Source: Pedobacter lusitanus (GTDB taxonomy: Bacteria > Bacteroidota > Bacteroidia > Sphingobacteriales > Sphingobacteriaceae). From it: a DNA stretch of 64,000 nucleotides. The notes beneath the pieces are model-generated. The model had not been told where the DNA came from and ran no database searches. It was given only the letters and a program-made list of their open reading frames with translations. Location: the NCBI RefSeq assembly GCF_040026395.1, contig NZ_CP157278.1, positions 2,170,001-2,234,000 of the forward strand, in the 5' to 3' direction. The position numbers and the translations under genes were made by a program. Below, piece by piece: positions 8,805-17,456 of this stretch. How positions within the stretch are numbered: the first letter of the stretch is position 1; each line of letters begins with the position of its first letter.

Positions 8805-8865
8805 TAAAATGAGTTTATGATAATTAGAAAGAAATGCAGGAAGACTCACAAGACCATTTGAATTA

Positions 8866-9825
8866 TTAATCAATAGGTAATTTTATAGAATGAGTTGTAT
8901 TTCTTATAAAAAGAATGCTATCAAAGTCCACACCGATTTTAATTGACAGGGGTTTTGGTTCTCTCCAGTCAGAATAAATATTAGTAATGAAGCCCGTCAC
9001 TCCATTAAATGGATTACCCTTATGAAACGGAAGAAAGAATGAACTGTATTTCGTTTGAGCTAACATGTGGGAAAAACTGTTTTCTTCTGCTTTAAAAATA
9101 TGAGTTTCAAATTTGCCATCTTTTAAAACATTAACCGTGCCCTGATAAGTATCAAAACCTATTGCATAGAACTGATCACCGAGTTGTCGTTTTAAGTACG
9201 AGCCCATCGAAAGCGAAACTGAATCCTTTTGAAGGTGTGCATTATGTGTCCACACTATTGCTTTTTTCCTTTCGGAATCCGAAGATTTGATGAGATTTTC
9301 TGCCATAAATTTATCACGGGTAATCGGATTGCTCCAATAATCTTCATGGTCAAGTCCAATCAATATCACTTTATTATTCGGTTTACTTATATTGTATTGC
9401 CTTAGCCATAAGAGAGAATTGTAAATCTCCTCGGTAGAATATAGAGCCAAATCTTTCATAAGCTCTTTTAAGTTGCCTTCTCCAGTCTGCAAATATGAGT
9501 TAATTGGCGCCATGATAGATTGTGGAACTTCAAACGCGATTAGATTAAAATCTACCTTACTCACTAAATAACTTATTACCTGTGCTTTCAGGATATAAAA
9601 TTCGTGAGTGCCATGAGAAGCCTCCCCGAGCCCAATTATAGTTTTATTAGCCAATTCAGTTTTTAAAAAATCCAGGTCACTAATATTCAAGGGGAGATCT
9701 GAATTCAATTCTTGTGCATTCTTATTAATCCAGTTAATTGAATCCTGGCCTGAGGCCGAATAAGAAAACAACATAAAAATTAATATTAGTACCTTTCGGT
9801 AATTGTTTAAGTATTTATTTTTCAT
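8866..9825 (-). CDS. Erythromycin esterase-like family protein, exported
   Basis: 319 residues with a signal peptide (LILIFMLFSYSASGQ). Shows the family motifs IIGLGEASHGTHEFY (about residues 63-77), LIAFEVP, VILIGLDHEDYW and VWTHNAHLQKD. Ere-type hydrolases open macrolide lactones, but most family members have unknown substrates. It is shorter than the usual ~400 residues, the region between IGLDHE and VWTHNAH being compressed, so it may be a minimal or internally deleted member. Confidence 0.75.
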   Translation of the reverse strand: MKNKYLNNYRKVLILIFMLFSYSASGQDSINWINKNAQELNSDLPLNISDLDFLKTELANKTIIGLGEASHGTHEFYILKAQVISYLVSKVDFNLIAFEVPQSIMAPINSYLQTGEGNLKELMKDLALYSTEEIYNSLLWLRQYNISKPNNKVILIGLDHEDYWSNPITRDKFMAENLIKSSDSERKKAIVWTHNAHLQKDSVSLSMGSYLKRQLGDQFYAIGFDTYQGTVNVLKDGKFETHIFKAEENSFSHMLAQTKYSSFFLPFHKGNPFNGVTGFITNIYSDWREPKPLSIKIGVDFDSILFIRNTTHSIKLPID

Positions 9826-9920
9826 AGACTGTTATTTTATTTAAGTGATGCATTGAATACTAAAATTCCATAACTGGAATTGTCATAAATGAAGAATCTG
9901 ATCTTTTGTATAAAATGTAT

Positions 9921-10274
9921 CTATTTTAAAACACCTATTTCATCAAGAATAGTATTGGCTATTTCAATATGAGCATTGTTAAAATCTGGATTTTTCTCTG
10001 TTGATTGTATACAATCTGAAAAATAGAAAACATTGTCTTTAGTAGTCACATAGCTGACATACCATCCTATATATTTACCATCTTGTTTGCCGGAACCAGT
10101 TTTAGCCCGTATAACATAGTTTGATTTATTATCAACTATCATAACATCTTTTAAAATGGACATAGATGATTTAGAGAAAGGGAGTTTACCATCATCCAAC
10201 CTTTTTAAAAACTCGATTTGCTGAATTGGTGATATCCTAAGTCCACCCGACTCAGTCAGATATCCAGAATATAG
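9921..10274 (-). pseudogene. C-terminal fragment of a class D (OXA-type) beta-lactamase
   Basis: An open frame of 117 codons starts directly after an in-frame TAG at 10275-10277. It encodes TESGGLRISPIQQIEFLKRL, then LPFSKSSMSILKDVM, then the KTGSG box and IGWYVSYV, the normal C-terminal third of class D beta-lactamases. The region with the catalytic STFK and SxV motifs is missing, so no active enzyme is made. Reading beginning at a TTG (10199) gives an even shorter piece. The break point abuts another gene fossil on the plus strand. Confidence 0.7.
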
Positions 10275-10276
10275 CT

Positions 10277-10459
10277 AACTATCAAAGAAGTAATCTTTCT
10301 TGTGATGGGGCAAATCATGTATGCGGGGTCTACTTGGCTACAGATAAGCCTCTGGGACAGCAACCAGTTGGAACCCAGTTCAATGCTGTGAAATCCGATC
10401 TTTGGTTGTCGGAACAAGCTGCAGCTCCAACTCTGCCTACTATTAGCATGAAAGACTAA
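10277..10459 (+). pseudogene. C-terminal remnant of a small exported-type protein
   Basis: A plus-strand frame ends at the TAA at 10457-10459 and encodes CDGANHVCGVYLATDKPLGQ followed by about 35 more residues ending SMKD. The Cys-rich CDG-x4-C-G pattern resembles the tails of small Bacteroidota DUF6520-like proteins. No start codon or N-terminus is present because the beta-lactamase fragment begins at the same point, which marks a deletion junction. It is followed by a terminator-like hairpin. Confidence 0.4.
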
Positions 10460-10468
10460 TAGAATAAT

Positions 10469-10502
10469 AGAGGATGTCTCATTTATTTATGACACACCCT
10501 CT
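10469..10502. terminator. Terminator-like hairpin, copy 1
   Basis: Imperfect hairpin AGAGG-a-TGTC ... GACA-ca-CCCTCT. A closely similar sequence (GAGGGcaTCTCATTC...GAcaCCCTC) is at 13212-13241, so the two copies flank the HExxH lipoprotein operon in direct orientation. Confidence 0.4.
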
Positions 10503-10535
10503 GTTTAATTTCTTACAACTCTTTATATACGTGCC

Positions 10536-11465
10536 TTACTGGTTCACATTGATTTTGTTAATAGAAATAGGAAGAATTATGACCTCAGACAAATAATTTT
10601 TCATTATTTCATTCGTAGATATCCCTAGTTGGCTAAACCAGAAATCAAAAGAACCTCCAATTATTCCAATCTCAGGTACGTATAAGAATCTATCTATACC
10701 GCGTCTTGAGTTTGTACCATCAGCAATTCTCCAATCTGAAAATTGCCAAAATTTATAAGCGGTATAATTTCCAACATAAAGTTTAGACGATAAGAAGTTT
10801 AATGGTCTTTCAAGCGGCTGCTTTAGACTAGAGCTACCTGAAGCGCTTTTAGTGAGAAGTGCATTAGGAGAATATTCGTTGTAAATATGTTTATACTTTG
10901 TCTCATATTCCGATACAGAGTACGTTGGAGACTTAATATTAATAAATACATTTCCCATTTCATTTGGAAATATGAGTTCCTGATTTACAATTTTAAAGAA
11001 TTCAGTTATGCAATAATTCGAAACATAATACTTCCCATCTCTGTTTATAACTACTTTAATATCATTTCTCTTCAAATGGTCTGGGTTTTGGAATTGGGAT
11101 TTTTGATATATTTGAAAGCCTTGATCAAGTATTTTTTTTAAATCTTCAACTCCTACCACATTATTTAATTGATTTATTTTAATTTCTGACCATAAATCTT
11201 CTGTTTTTGTTGGTAAAACTGAAAACAGTACGAGTAAGTTTTTATCGATTAAAATATTAAAAAGCTCAATGTTCTTATCTATACCATAGAGCTTTTTTGA
11301 ATTGAGCTCGACTAAATTTATTTTATAATCCGGGCTTTTCGGTTTGATTACAAAATATTTTGTGTTTTGTTGCTCACGCTTATTTAAGGCATTAGAATCT
11401 ATTTGATTAGCCTTTAAGTTGCTACTGAAGATAAGTAATAGTATTACTGTTATTTTGAATTTCAT
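10536..11465 (-). CDS. Exported hypothetical protein, partner of the HExxH lipoprotein
   Basis: About 309 residues from the ATG at 11465, which gives a signal peptide (MKFKITVILLLIFSSNLKA). No domain recognised; the C-terminal part is rich in aromatic residues and Ser/Asn. The start lies 1 nt after the stop codon of the upstream lipoprotein gene, so the two are translationally coupled and probably act together at the cell envelope. Confidence 0.65.
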   Translation of the reverse strand: MKFKITVILLLIFSSNLKANQIDSNALNKREQQNTKYFVIKPKSPDYKINLVELNSKKLYGIDKNIELFNILIDKNLLVLFSVLPTKTEDLWSEIKINQLNNVVGVEDLKKILDQGFQIYQKSQFQNPDHLKRNDIKVVINRDGKYYVSNYCITEFFKIVNQELIFPNEMGNVFINIKSPTYSVSEYETKYKHIYNEYSPNALLTKSASGSSSLKQPLERPLNFLSSKLYVGNYTAYKFWQFSDWRIADGTNSRRGIDRFLYVPEIGIIGGSFDFWFSQLGISTNEIMKNYLSEVIILPISINKINVNQ

Positions 11466-11466
11466 T

Positions 11467-12930
11467 TTATTGACATTTAGAGCCTGTCTGATTATTTTTT
11501 CTGGTATCTCTTTCATTTTCATTAAGTAACTTCTGATTATTACTTGTATTAAAGATACCTGCGGCTGCCATAGCATTAACAGTTGCCTCAGGTAGATTGG
11601 GATTGTACAATTTTATAGTATTTGCTAATTGAGTATAAAAGTTCAATCCCATACGTGAATGATCGCTTACAAATATATTTTTAGTAAAATCAAATTTAGT
11701 TCCATTAATATTTACGTATTCAAGATTTACATCTGGATATTCTGTTGCAAAACTACGTCCTAATCTGAGTTTTTCAGCACTTAAGTAGGCATGTAGTGCT
11801 TCATGATACATTGTTACTAAAATGTATTCTTTTGTTGCGTAAGATAAAACATCTTGATTAATTCGAATTGTAGATGACATAGTAAATCCAGCATCAAAAT
11901 TGTATCCATTTTTAGGACTGATATCAGTTACTATTTGATCTCCATCAGTAAATCCGCCGCCAGTAGTTGAAGGAAATGAGGCGGGAATAAATTTTATTTG
12001 CATATCGCAACTACCATTAAAAGTAGTATTTATAAGAGAAGCGATATCATTTTTTAACAGTGGTAATTGTGTAAGTAATTCCTGAGCACAGGGATAATTT
12101 TGTAAAGAATCAATTATATCCTTTTTTTCTGGAGTAGGATCAGGGCCAGCACCTCCATCAAAACCAGTAGGGTCAGAACGTTCATCTTCTGGGTTACCTC
12201 TAGGGCCAGTTTCTGGTCCCCATGCACCATCATTTCCTCCACCCGGACAATAATATCTGCCTGGTCTTTCTGTGCAGGTTTGACCTCCACCTGCTCCAAC
12301 GCAAGCAAAACCACCGCTAATATATACACATCCTCCATCTCCTAAGCCATTTACAACTGTTCTATTTGGATTAGTTCGACTTGGAATAACTAATTTCCTG
12401 TATAGACCACCTTTGTATTGAAATATCTTTTTAAGATTTCCATACCAGTCTTCAATAACAACTAAACCCGAAAATTTCTTCTCTTTTGACGTGTTATTCA
12501 CATACTCCTTATCTGGCATTGTGATTACTTTTTCAACTTCAAATTTATCCTCTTTATTTTTATAAAAGAGTAAATAGGTAAGTTGATCAAAAGAGTAAGT
12601 CCTGGTTGTACCTTCAATTTTATATTTTAACTTACTGTCGAATTTTAATGGAACACGTAATGCATCGCCTTTTTTGCTGGCATAATCCCAAAGGGCATTT
12701 GGGATCTCATCTGAATTGGTAGGTTTGGAGTCGCTGGAAGTTATTTTGCCATCGGTATTTTTTAATACCGAATTATAAAAGTAGTCTTTTGCATCTTGAA
12801 TGTTAATTTCGTTTGTCCCTGGATTTTTTTTGCTATTTGTACCGTCCTTTTTGCAAGCTCCAAAAAATAAGATGAGGCAAGTCATTGTGATAAGTATTAC
12901 TGAAATCGTTTTTGGTATTGTTATTCTCAT
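11467..12930 (-). CDS. Lipoprotein with Gly/Cys-rich linker and HExxH putative metallopeptidase domain
   Basis: About 487 residues from the ATG at 12930, which gives a lipoprotein signal ending FFGAC. The order is: an N-terminal domain of about 180 residues, a Gly/Cys/Pro-rich linker (GGFACVGAGGGQTC and later YYCPGGG), then a C-terminal domain with YHEALHAYL. HEALH fits the HExxH zinc-binding motif of gluzincin-like peptidases and the following helix is consistent, but the third ligand is not certain. Likely a surface lipoprotein with a protease-like or protease-derived module. Function unknown. Confidence 0.65.
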   Translation of the reverse strand: MRITIPKTISVILITMTCLILFFGACKKDGTNSKKNPGTNEINIQDAKDYFYNSVLKNTDGKITSSDSKPTNSDEIPNALWDYASKKGDALRVPLKFDSKLKYKIEGTTRTYSFDQLTYLLFYKNKEDKFEVEKVITMPDKEYVNNTSKEKKFSGLVVIEDWYGNLKKIFQYKGGLYRKLVIPSRTNPNRTVVNGLGDGGCVYISGGFACVGAGGGQTCTERPGRYYCPGGGNDGAWGPETGPRGNPEDERSDPTGFDGGAGPDPTPEKKDIIDSLQNYPCAQELLTQLPLLKNDIASLINTTFNGSCDMQIKFIPASFPSTTGGGFTDGDQIVTDISPKNGYNFDAGFTMSSTIRINQDVLSYATKEYILVTMYHEALHAYLSAEKLRLGRSFATEYPDVNLEYVNINGTKFDFTKNIFVSDHSRMGLNFYTQLANTIKLYNPNLPEATVNAMAAAGIFNTSNNQKLLNENERDTRKNNQTGSKCQ

Positions 12931-13026
12931 GAAAATTTGATTTTCGGCGAGTATACCCCAAATAAATGACAATCGACTGCTAATTACACCAACACCAATA
13001 TTGCCAATGTGAATGGACCACCTCAT

Positions 13027-13462
13027 ATTTAAATCATAATATTAATCTCTATTTACAATCGCTTCTCCCAAAAAAGAAAATAGCCTGAACAGGGTGACCA
13101 TTTGAATTTACGCTGTTGTGCATAGATACTTTACAAAGACTGAAGAAGCGAGAGTCAGAATTAAATTTCTCAATTTATAGGGCTCAATGCCTAGTGTCAT
13201 GTAAATAAAAAGAGGGCATCTCATTCATTTATGACACCCTCCATTATTTTATTACAGATTTTTAGTAATGCCACTTATATTTATAGCTTGCCTGTCAATT
13301 TGCAAAGTGTAGCGAGTAGAATTCGGCAGAAGCTCTTCAGTTTTGTTATTGATTCCCTTCTACTTCCTCTAATCTTCCTAATCAAATTTTAAGGTTATGG
13401 ATTTTTATTATTATTTTTGTGTAGAGCAGTTTTCTGTTAACATGCTTGTTAAACTAAGAGTT
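13027..13462. other. Intergenic region with terminator-like repeat
   Basis: 436 bp between the lipoprotein operon and the VapB-like gene. It contains the second copy of the hairpin repeat (13212-13241). I see no credible gene in the rest. Confidence 0.5.
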
Positions 13463-13702
13463 ATGACAGTTGCGACAAAAAATATTATAGATACATATTC
13501 TTCATTATTTGAAGGTTTGGACTCATTTACCAAACTGGAACTAATAGAGCGTCTCTCAAGATCACTAAAGAAGGAAAAGAACACTAAGGAAAAAGCATTT
13601 TTTAAATCTTTTGGCGCATTCCCCGAAGGCAAATCTCCTGAAGCTATTAACGAAGAAATCAAAGCATCCAGAACTTTCAGAAATAAAGACCTTAAATTCT
13701 AA
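13463..13702 (+). CDS. Putative VapB-type antitoxin
   Basis: 79 residues from the ATG at 13463 (an in-frame ATG at 13442 is also possible). Helical N-terminal part, then EKAFFKSFGAFPEGKSPEAINEEIKASRTF, resembling short antitoxins encoded before PIN-domain toxins in Bacteroidota. Its stop overlaps the toxin start in a TAATG arrangement, a classic toxin-antitoxin coupling. Confidence 0.65.
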   Translation: MTVATKNIIDTYSSLFEGLDSFTKLELIERLSRSLKKEKNTKEKAFFKSFGAFPEGKSPEAINEEIKASRTFRNKDLKF

Positions 13703-14102
13703 TGCAATATCTTTTAGATACTAGTACCTGCGTATTCTATTAAGGGGTAAACTTGACCTTGCTTCTATCATACGTGAGAAGGGAAGAAAGAACTTCTTTA
13801 TTTCTGAAATCACTGTTGTCGAATTGAGATTTGGCGCTGAGAATAGTGATAATCCAGAAAAAACTCATAAGGCTGTAGATGATTTTGTCAATGGATTATC
13901 CATAATACCTATAATTGGTTCTATAAGACGTGATGCAAAAGAAAAAGTCCGTCTTCGTAAAATGGGAAAACCAATTAATGATGAATTTGACTTATTGATT
14001 GGAGTAACATCTGTTGAGAATAATTTAGTATTGGTTACTGATAATGTTAAGGATTTTGAACGTCTAGAAGATATCCAGATTGAAAACTGGTATCAGCGCT
14101 AA
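13702..14102 (+). pseudogene. VapC-type PIN-domain toxin, frameshifted
   Basis: The frame begins MQYLLDTSTCVFY and hits a TAA at 13741-13743. Restoring one missing T there gives an uninterrupted protein continuing LRGKLDLASIIREKGRKNFF and on to NWYQR at 14102. All four PIN-domain acidic positions are present: D in LLDTS, E in VVELR, D in NDEFDLLIG, D in VTDNVKDF. So the domain is complete apart from a single-base deletion. PIN toxins cleave RNA, often initiator tRNA. Either a recent inactivation, a sequencing error, or less likely a programmed shift. Confidence 0.75.
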
Positions 14103-14656
14103 TACGATGTACATCCTCCCTTTACAAAGGCTAATATTTATATTGCTGTCAGAATTTTGAATTAGGGTCAACAACACTAAGATTCCTGGCTTCAGCTTGT
14201 TTCCTGTTATTCAAAATTATAATCTGACTTCTTATCTATAAAACTTGAGCTGCCGAAAAAGAAATAGATTGAACCTTTTAGAACTCTTCTTATAGGTTTA
14301 AAGAGTTTCGTTCATATTAGCTATTTTATAAAAAAAAGAGTTGTTTCACACCTATTTTTCCGTAACAGTTGCGTAACAGTTTTACTGTGTAGTTCAACAA
14401 GAATTCCTGCTGAACTTAACTTCCAAACAACTTTCAGTACCGTTATTATGTACTCAACATTTACTTACAAACACAAAAAAAGCCGCTTCTATCATCTAGA
14501 AACGGCTTTTTACCAGTGGGCCATACTGGGTGCTTCTCGAACCATTTCCTATCTGATTTGCATTTAATAGCAGATTTGGTTAAAAAAATTGCATAAGGGC
14601 TTTAAAAGGAAACCTTGAAGTCGGAAACTAATCTACTATTTGGCTAATTATATGAA
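14103..14656. other. Intergenic region holding repeat R2
   Basis: About 550 bp with no gene that I can support. The only structured part is the repeat at 14475-14582. The rest is AT-rich and featureless to me. Confidence 0.5.
14475..14582. repeat. Dispersed repeat R2 (terminator hairpin plus tRNA-3'-end-like segment)
   Basis: The hairpin AAAAAGCCG...CGGCTTTTT (14478-14512) is followed by a segment at 14516-14546 that matches 24 of 26 positions of the 3' end of the tRNA gene at 27307-27380 (compare 27305-27330), apart from a 5 nt insertion TGCTT. A tail shared with R1 and R3 follows. Same orientation as the real tRNA and its terminator. Confidence 0.65.
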
Positions 14657-15370
14657 TTATAAACTAATGATTTTATCAGCAACACTCAAGCAGTTCTCAA
14701 AGGCTCCACTTAATCCCATCCTTTCCGTCTCAATTTTAAATAGACTCATTGCGACTTCTTCCCTGCCAATACTTGCTTTTTTCAGGTTAAAAATTTCAGC
14801 AACATAGCTTTCATATTCATCCCTTGCATCATCAACGTCACTAATGCCAATCGGATCCCAATCAAACCACAAAATTTCATCAATCTTTCTATAGATCAAA
14901 AATTCTTTAGCTGCCTGAATATTATTTCTAAAATTTTTGTTGTTGAATAATAAAATGATCGCTTGAATTTCGTTCATTAGCCTGATATCTTTAAAACTAC
15001 GAGCTGTTTGCAAGGCAAGGTTTGGTATATACCAGCCACTATCAGCGTCAAAAGGAGCAGGTTGACCAGAAGTGTTATAAATCACTTTAGCTATATTTTC
15101 TGCTAATAATAGAAAGCTCTCAGGCTGGAAATGCCTATGATCAAGTAGAAATTTTCTGATTTTTGAGAACTGAGTATGTGCTTCCGGCCATCTATATTTA
15201 TCGTCAATTATTGAATGGAGTTCCCTTACTGAATTTGGAATCTCTCTAATATAATTATTAAACGTCGACAATATAAGTCCTGACCAATATGGTTTCAAAC
15301 TATTAGGCACATTTTCAAAAATAGCCTTACCAATGTTCAAATCTGGTTCTATGTCTTCCTTCTCAATCAT
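14657..15370 (-). CDS. Hypothetical protein with WDPIGI...DEYE motif
   Basis: 237 residues, cytoplasmic. The C-terminal half has LWFDWDPIGISDVDDARDEYESYVAEIF, a motif seen in DUF1871-like and related small hypothetical proteins often found in polymorphic-toxin immunity arrays. The N-terminal half is unrecognised. Last gene of a minus-strand group of four small genes, two of them broken. Confidence 0.5.
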   Translation of the reverse strand: MIEKEDIEPDLNIGKAIFENVPNSLKPYWSGLILSTFNNYIREIPNSVRELHSIIDDKYRWPEAHTQFSKIRKFLLDHRHFQPESFLLLAENIAKVIYNTSGQPAPFDADSGWYIPNLALQTARSFKDIRLMNEIQAIILLFNNKNFRNNIQAAKEFLIYRKIDEILWFDWDPIGISDVDDARDEYESYVAEIFNLKKASIGREEVAMSLFKIETERMGLSGAFENCLSVADKIISL

Positions 15371-15387
15371 CTTTATTAAAGTTAGCC

Positions 15388-15748
15388 TTACTTTCTAATT
15401 CCCATTTCTTTATATGCATGCACTTCGCAATACACAAGTCCTTGAAGCGATATTTTGCTGCATACAGCCCAGATACATTTCTTCGTTGAATTTCCTCTGG
15501 TTTTAAGTAACAGGTCAATTTGTAATTCACTTGAATCATAATTAACCCAGTTATTTAAACTTTCTAATTGGACAAAGAACTGTACCTGATATTTGTCCGG
15601 CTTATCCAATCTCCAGTGACTTTTATCAATTTTATACTGATAAAGCTCATACCATTGGCTTTGCAAAATCGAGAACTAATTGATCCAAAATTTCTTGGTT
15701 TAAATAATATATCTTATTACTAAGTGGCTTAACAAGTCTGTTCATCAT
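15388..15748 (-). pseudogene. Hypothetical gene, apparently frameshifted
   Basis: Two overlapping frames look like halves of one gene. The first starts at 15748 (MMNRLVKPLSNKIYY...) and stops at 15647; the second has no ATG, is preceded by an in-frame stop, and continues from about 15666 (QSQWYELYQYKIDKSHW...) to 15388. A single shift near 15650-15666 would join them into a protein of about 120 residues. Not recognised; position among immunity-like genes suggests a similar role. Confidence 0.4.
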
Positions 15749-15891
15749 AATTCCCAAATCTCCCAGTGTCTTTCAATTATTTTCTTCGAAATACTGTCAG
15801 GCTGACCTTCGTCATTGTACTGATCAAAGAATTCGCTATAAAGATCTACGAATGCATCCTTGTCTTTTACTGCGGTCCCCCAAGTAGCCAT
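15745..15891 (-). pseudogene. Truncated DUF4259-like protein
   Basis: A 48-residue reading frame, MATWGTAVKDKDAFVDLYSE followed by FFDQYNDEGQPDSISKKII and a stop after EIWEL. The N-terminus is typical of DUF4259 proteins (M-G-TWGT-x-I-K-D-x-D-x-F), which normally continue for another 60-90 residues. It therefore looks like a truncated copy fused by deletion to the next gene. Confidence 0.5.
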
Positions 15892-15916
15892 TTTAATTGT
15901 TTTTTAAAGTCCATTA

Positions 15917-16372
15917 TCAGTTGTCAATTCTATTGTCATTACCATAAAGTATAGCGCAGCCTTCTTCTGTCTTTGCTAGATGAACCAATTCTTTCTGGAA
16001 ATTATCAATTGCACTAGGTTCAACAATAATTTCTAATTTCAATTTATTCTTTTCCTCTTGCCTAAATTCTGTTGCGACATTGCTTTCTAATTTTATTTCA
16101 ACCCCAACTAGTCCAGACCTACCAATTGGATAATATTTCATTGAAAAATAGGCATAGCTATCTTTCCCACCTGCTTCATGAAATAAAGTCTTGTCGCCTT
16201 TTGGAAAATCTGTTAAAGTTGATGCAAATCGTGATATGTCCTCCGATTGATCATATATCTGGGTTGTTCCGGAAAAATCAATGTTTGATGCCGTCACCTT
16301 CAATTCGAACATATCATCATCCTTCCAGATAATTCTTAGTTCCAGAAATGATTTTCGATTGTCAAATGTCAT
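15917..16372 (-). CDS. Hypothetical protein, immunity-like
   Basis: 151 residues, no signal or membrane segment. Beta-rich sequence with FELKVTASNIDFSGTTQIYD and RFASTLTDFPKGDKTLFHEAG; similar small proteins occur in toxin-immunity arrays, but I cannot name the family. First gene of the minus-strand group bounded by repeats R2 and R3. Confidence 0.5.
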   Translation of the reverse strand: MTFDNRKSFLELRIIWKDDDMFELKVTASNIDFSGTTQIYDQSEDISRFASTLTDFPKGDKTLFHEAGGKDSYAYFSMKYYPIGRSGLVGVEIKLESNVATEFRQEEKNKLKLEIIVEPSAIDNFQKELVHLAKTEEGCAILYGNDNRIDN

Positions 16373-16816
16373 TGTTGTTTTGTAATATAGTACGTTTGCA
16401 GCATTATTTTGTGAAAAGGTTTTTAGACCATAAAATCAATGAAGTTCTTTTAAGTAAGTTATAGTCTACCCCCTATTCAAATAGGCTTTATTAAAGATAT
16501 TAATCAAGCTACTAAGGTACAACAGCAGAAGAATAGTTACCGTGAAAACGTACCAAATTTTCTATATTACACAGAGCATCTGCTCAAGTTCAACAATAAT
16601 TAAGTATCATTTCAACCTGTTCAGGTATAAAAACAGCTTGTAAGACACAAAAAAAGCCGTTCTTCTTATCGAAAAACGGCTTTTTAAGCAGTGGTGGATC
16701 GGATCCAAACTACGAACCATTTCTTAGCTGATGTGCAGCTAATAGCATATTTGGACTTATAAATGATTCGGTATAGATTCTACACTTTTACCTCATATAA
16801 AAAAAGTGAGGTAAAA
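16373..16816. other. Intergenic region holding repeat R3
   Basis: About 440 bp. Apart from the repeat at 16648-16755 I see nothing that supports a gene. Confidence 0.5.
16648..16755. repeat. Dispersed repeat R3 (terminator hairpin plus degenerate tRNA-like segment)
   Basis: Hairpin AAAAAGCCGTT/AACGGCTTTTT (16651-16685) followed by AGCAGTGGTGGATCGGATCC, then ACGAACCATTTCTTAGCTGA and a tail ending ATATTTGG. It is the most diverged of the three copies. R2 and R3 flank the four-gene immunity-like cluster in direct orientation. Confidence 0.55.
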
Positions 16817-17029
16817 TCAGTGTGAGAGAAACAGGCCAATTATCTTCATAATCAGATTAGAGTTCGTCCGCGGTGCTTCTTGGTGAGGGTTGAAAAAAAT
16901 GAGGAAAAGTGTATTAATATTTTTATCAATACGAAAGTTTAAATATTCTGTATGCTCGTATTCTTTGTTCATGTCAGCACAGGTGTACAAATAATTTACG
17001 GTATATTCAAAACAAATCTTTCCCTTCAT
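16817..17029 (-). CDS. Small hypothetical protein, overlapping its upstream partner
   Basis: 70 residues (MKGKICFEYTVNYLYTCADM...). Its ATG overlaps the stop of the upstream small gene as ATGA (17026-17029), which supports translation but not function. Not recognised. Confidence 0.3.
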   Translation of the reverse strand: MKGKICFEYTVNYLYTCADMNKEYEHTEYLNFRIDKNINTLFLIFFNPHQEAPRTNSNLIMKIIGLFLSH

Positions 17030-17265
17030 TTTTTTTTTTTATCGAATTCAACCTCTACAATTTCAACTCCAGAAATCTCAGGTGCCCCCCCTTCGTGTGA
17101 ATGTGGTTCCATTAATATGTTTCCAATAATATCCATTGGACTTTCCTCATCATAGGAACTAGGTCTAAGTGCGATATCTATAAATTCTTGTATAGTGATT
17201 TCTTCGTTTTGGAGGGAATCATAATCTATTGCAGAAAAACTAAAATCTAATTCGGCCATTTTCAA
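17026..17265 (-). CDS. Small acidic hypothetical protein with poly-Lys tail
   Basis: 79 residues, probably from MAELDFSFSAID (second ATG at 17259). Acidic body with EPHSHEGGAPEISG, ending EFDKKKK. The Lys codons form a run of twelve A (17029-17040, T on the plus strand) just before the stop, a slippage-prone tract. Unknown function; coupled to the next gene by an ATGA overlap. Confidence 0.35.
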   Translation of the reverse strand: MKMAELDFSFSAIDYDSLQNEEITIQEFIDIALRPSSYDEESPMDIIGNILMEPHSHEGGAPEISGVEIVEVEFDKKKK

Positions 17266-17456
17266 ATATTAAATATAGTTAGTGAATGATAAGTAGTGGA
17301 ATAATTATAATTGAAAATATGGTCACCTTAACCAAATTAGTTTAAACCAAAAAAGTTGGCAGATATAAGAAATATAAACATTGGAATAACACAAAATCCT
17401 AATTTGGCATATCGCCTATTTCCCAATACCTTTGCATAGCCAAACCAACTTACATT

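Noticed and set aside
12114..12338. Leu/Val-rich 74-codon frame inside the HExxH lipoprotein gene
   Set aside because: Alternate-frame reading of the Gly-rich linker; the linker's own frame has a clear signal peptide and domain context.
6962..16755. Integron attC sites as an explanation for repeats R1-R3
   Set aside because: No paired GTTRRRY/RYYYAAC core sites and no integron integrase are visible; similarity to the tRNA end explains the repeats better.
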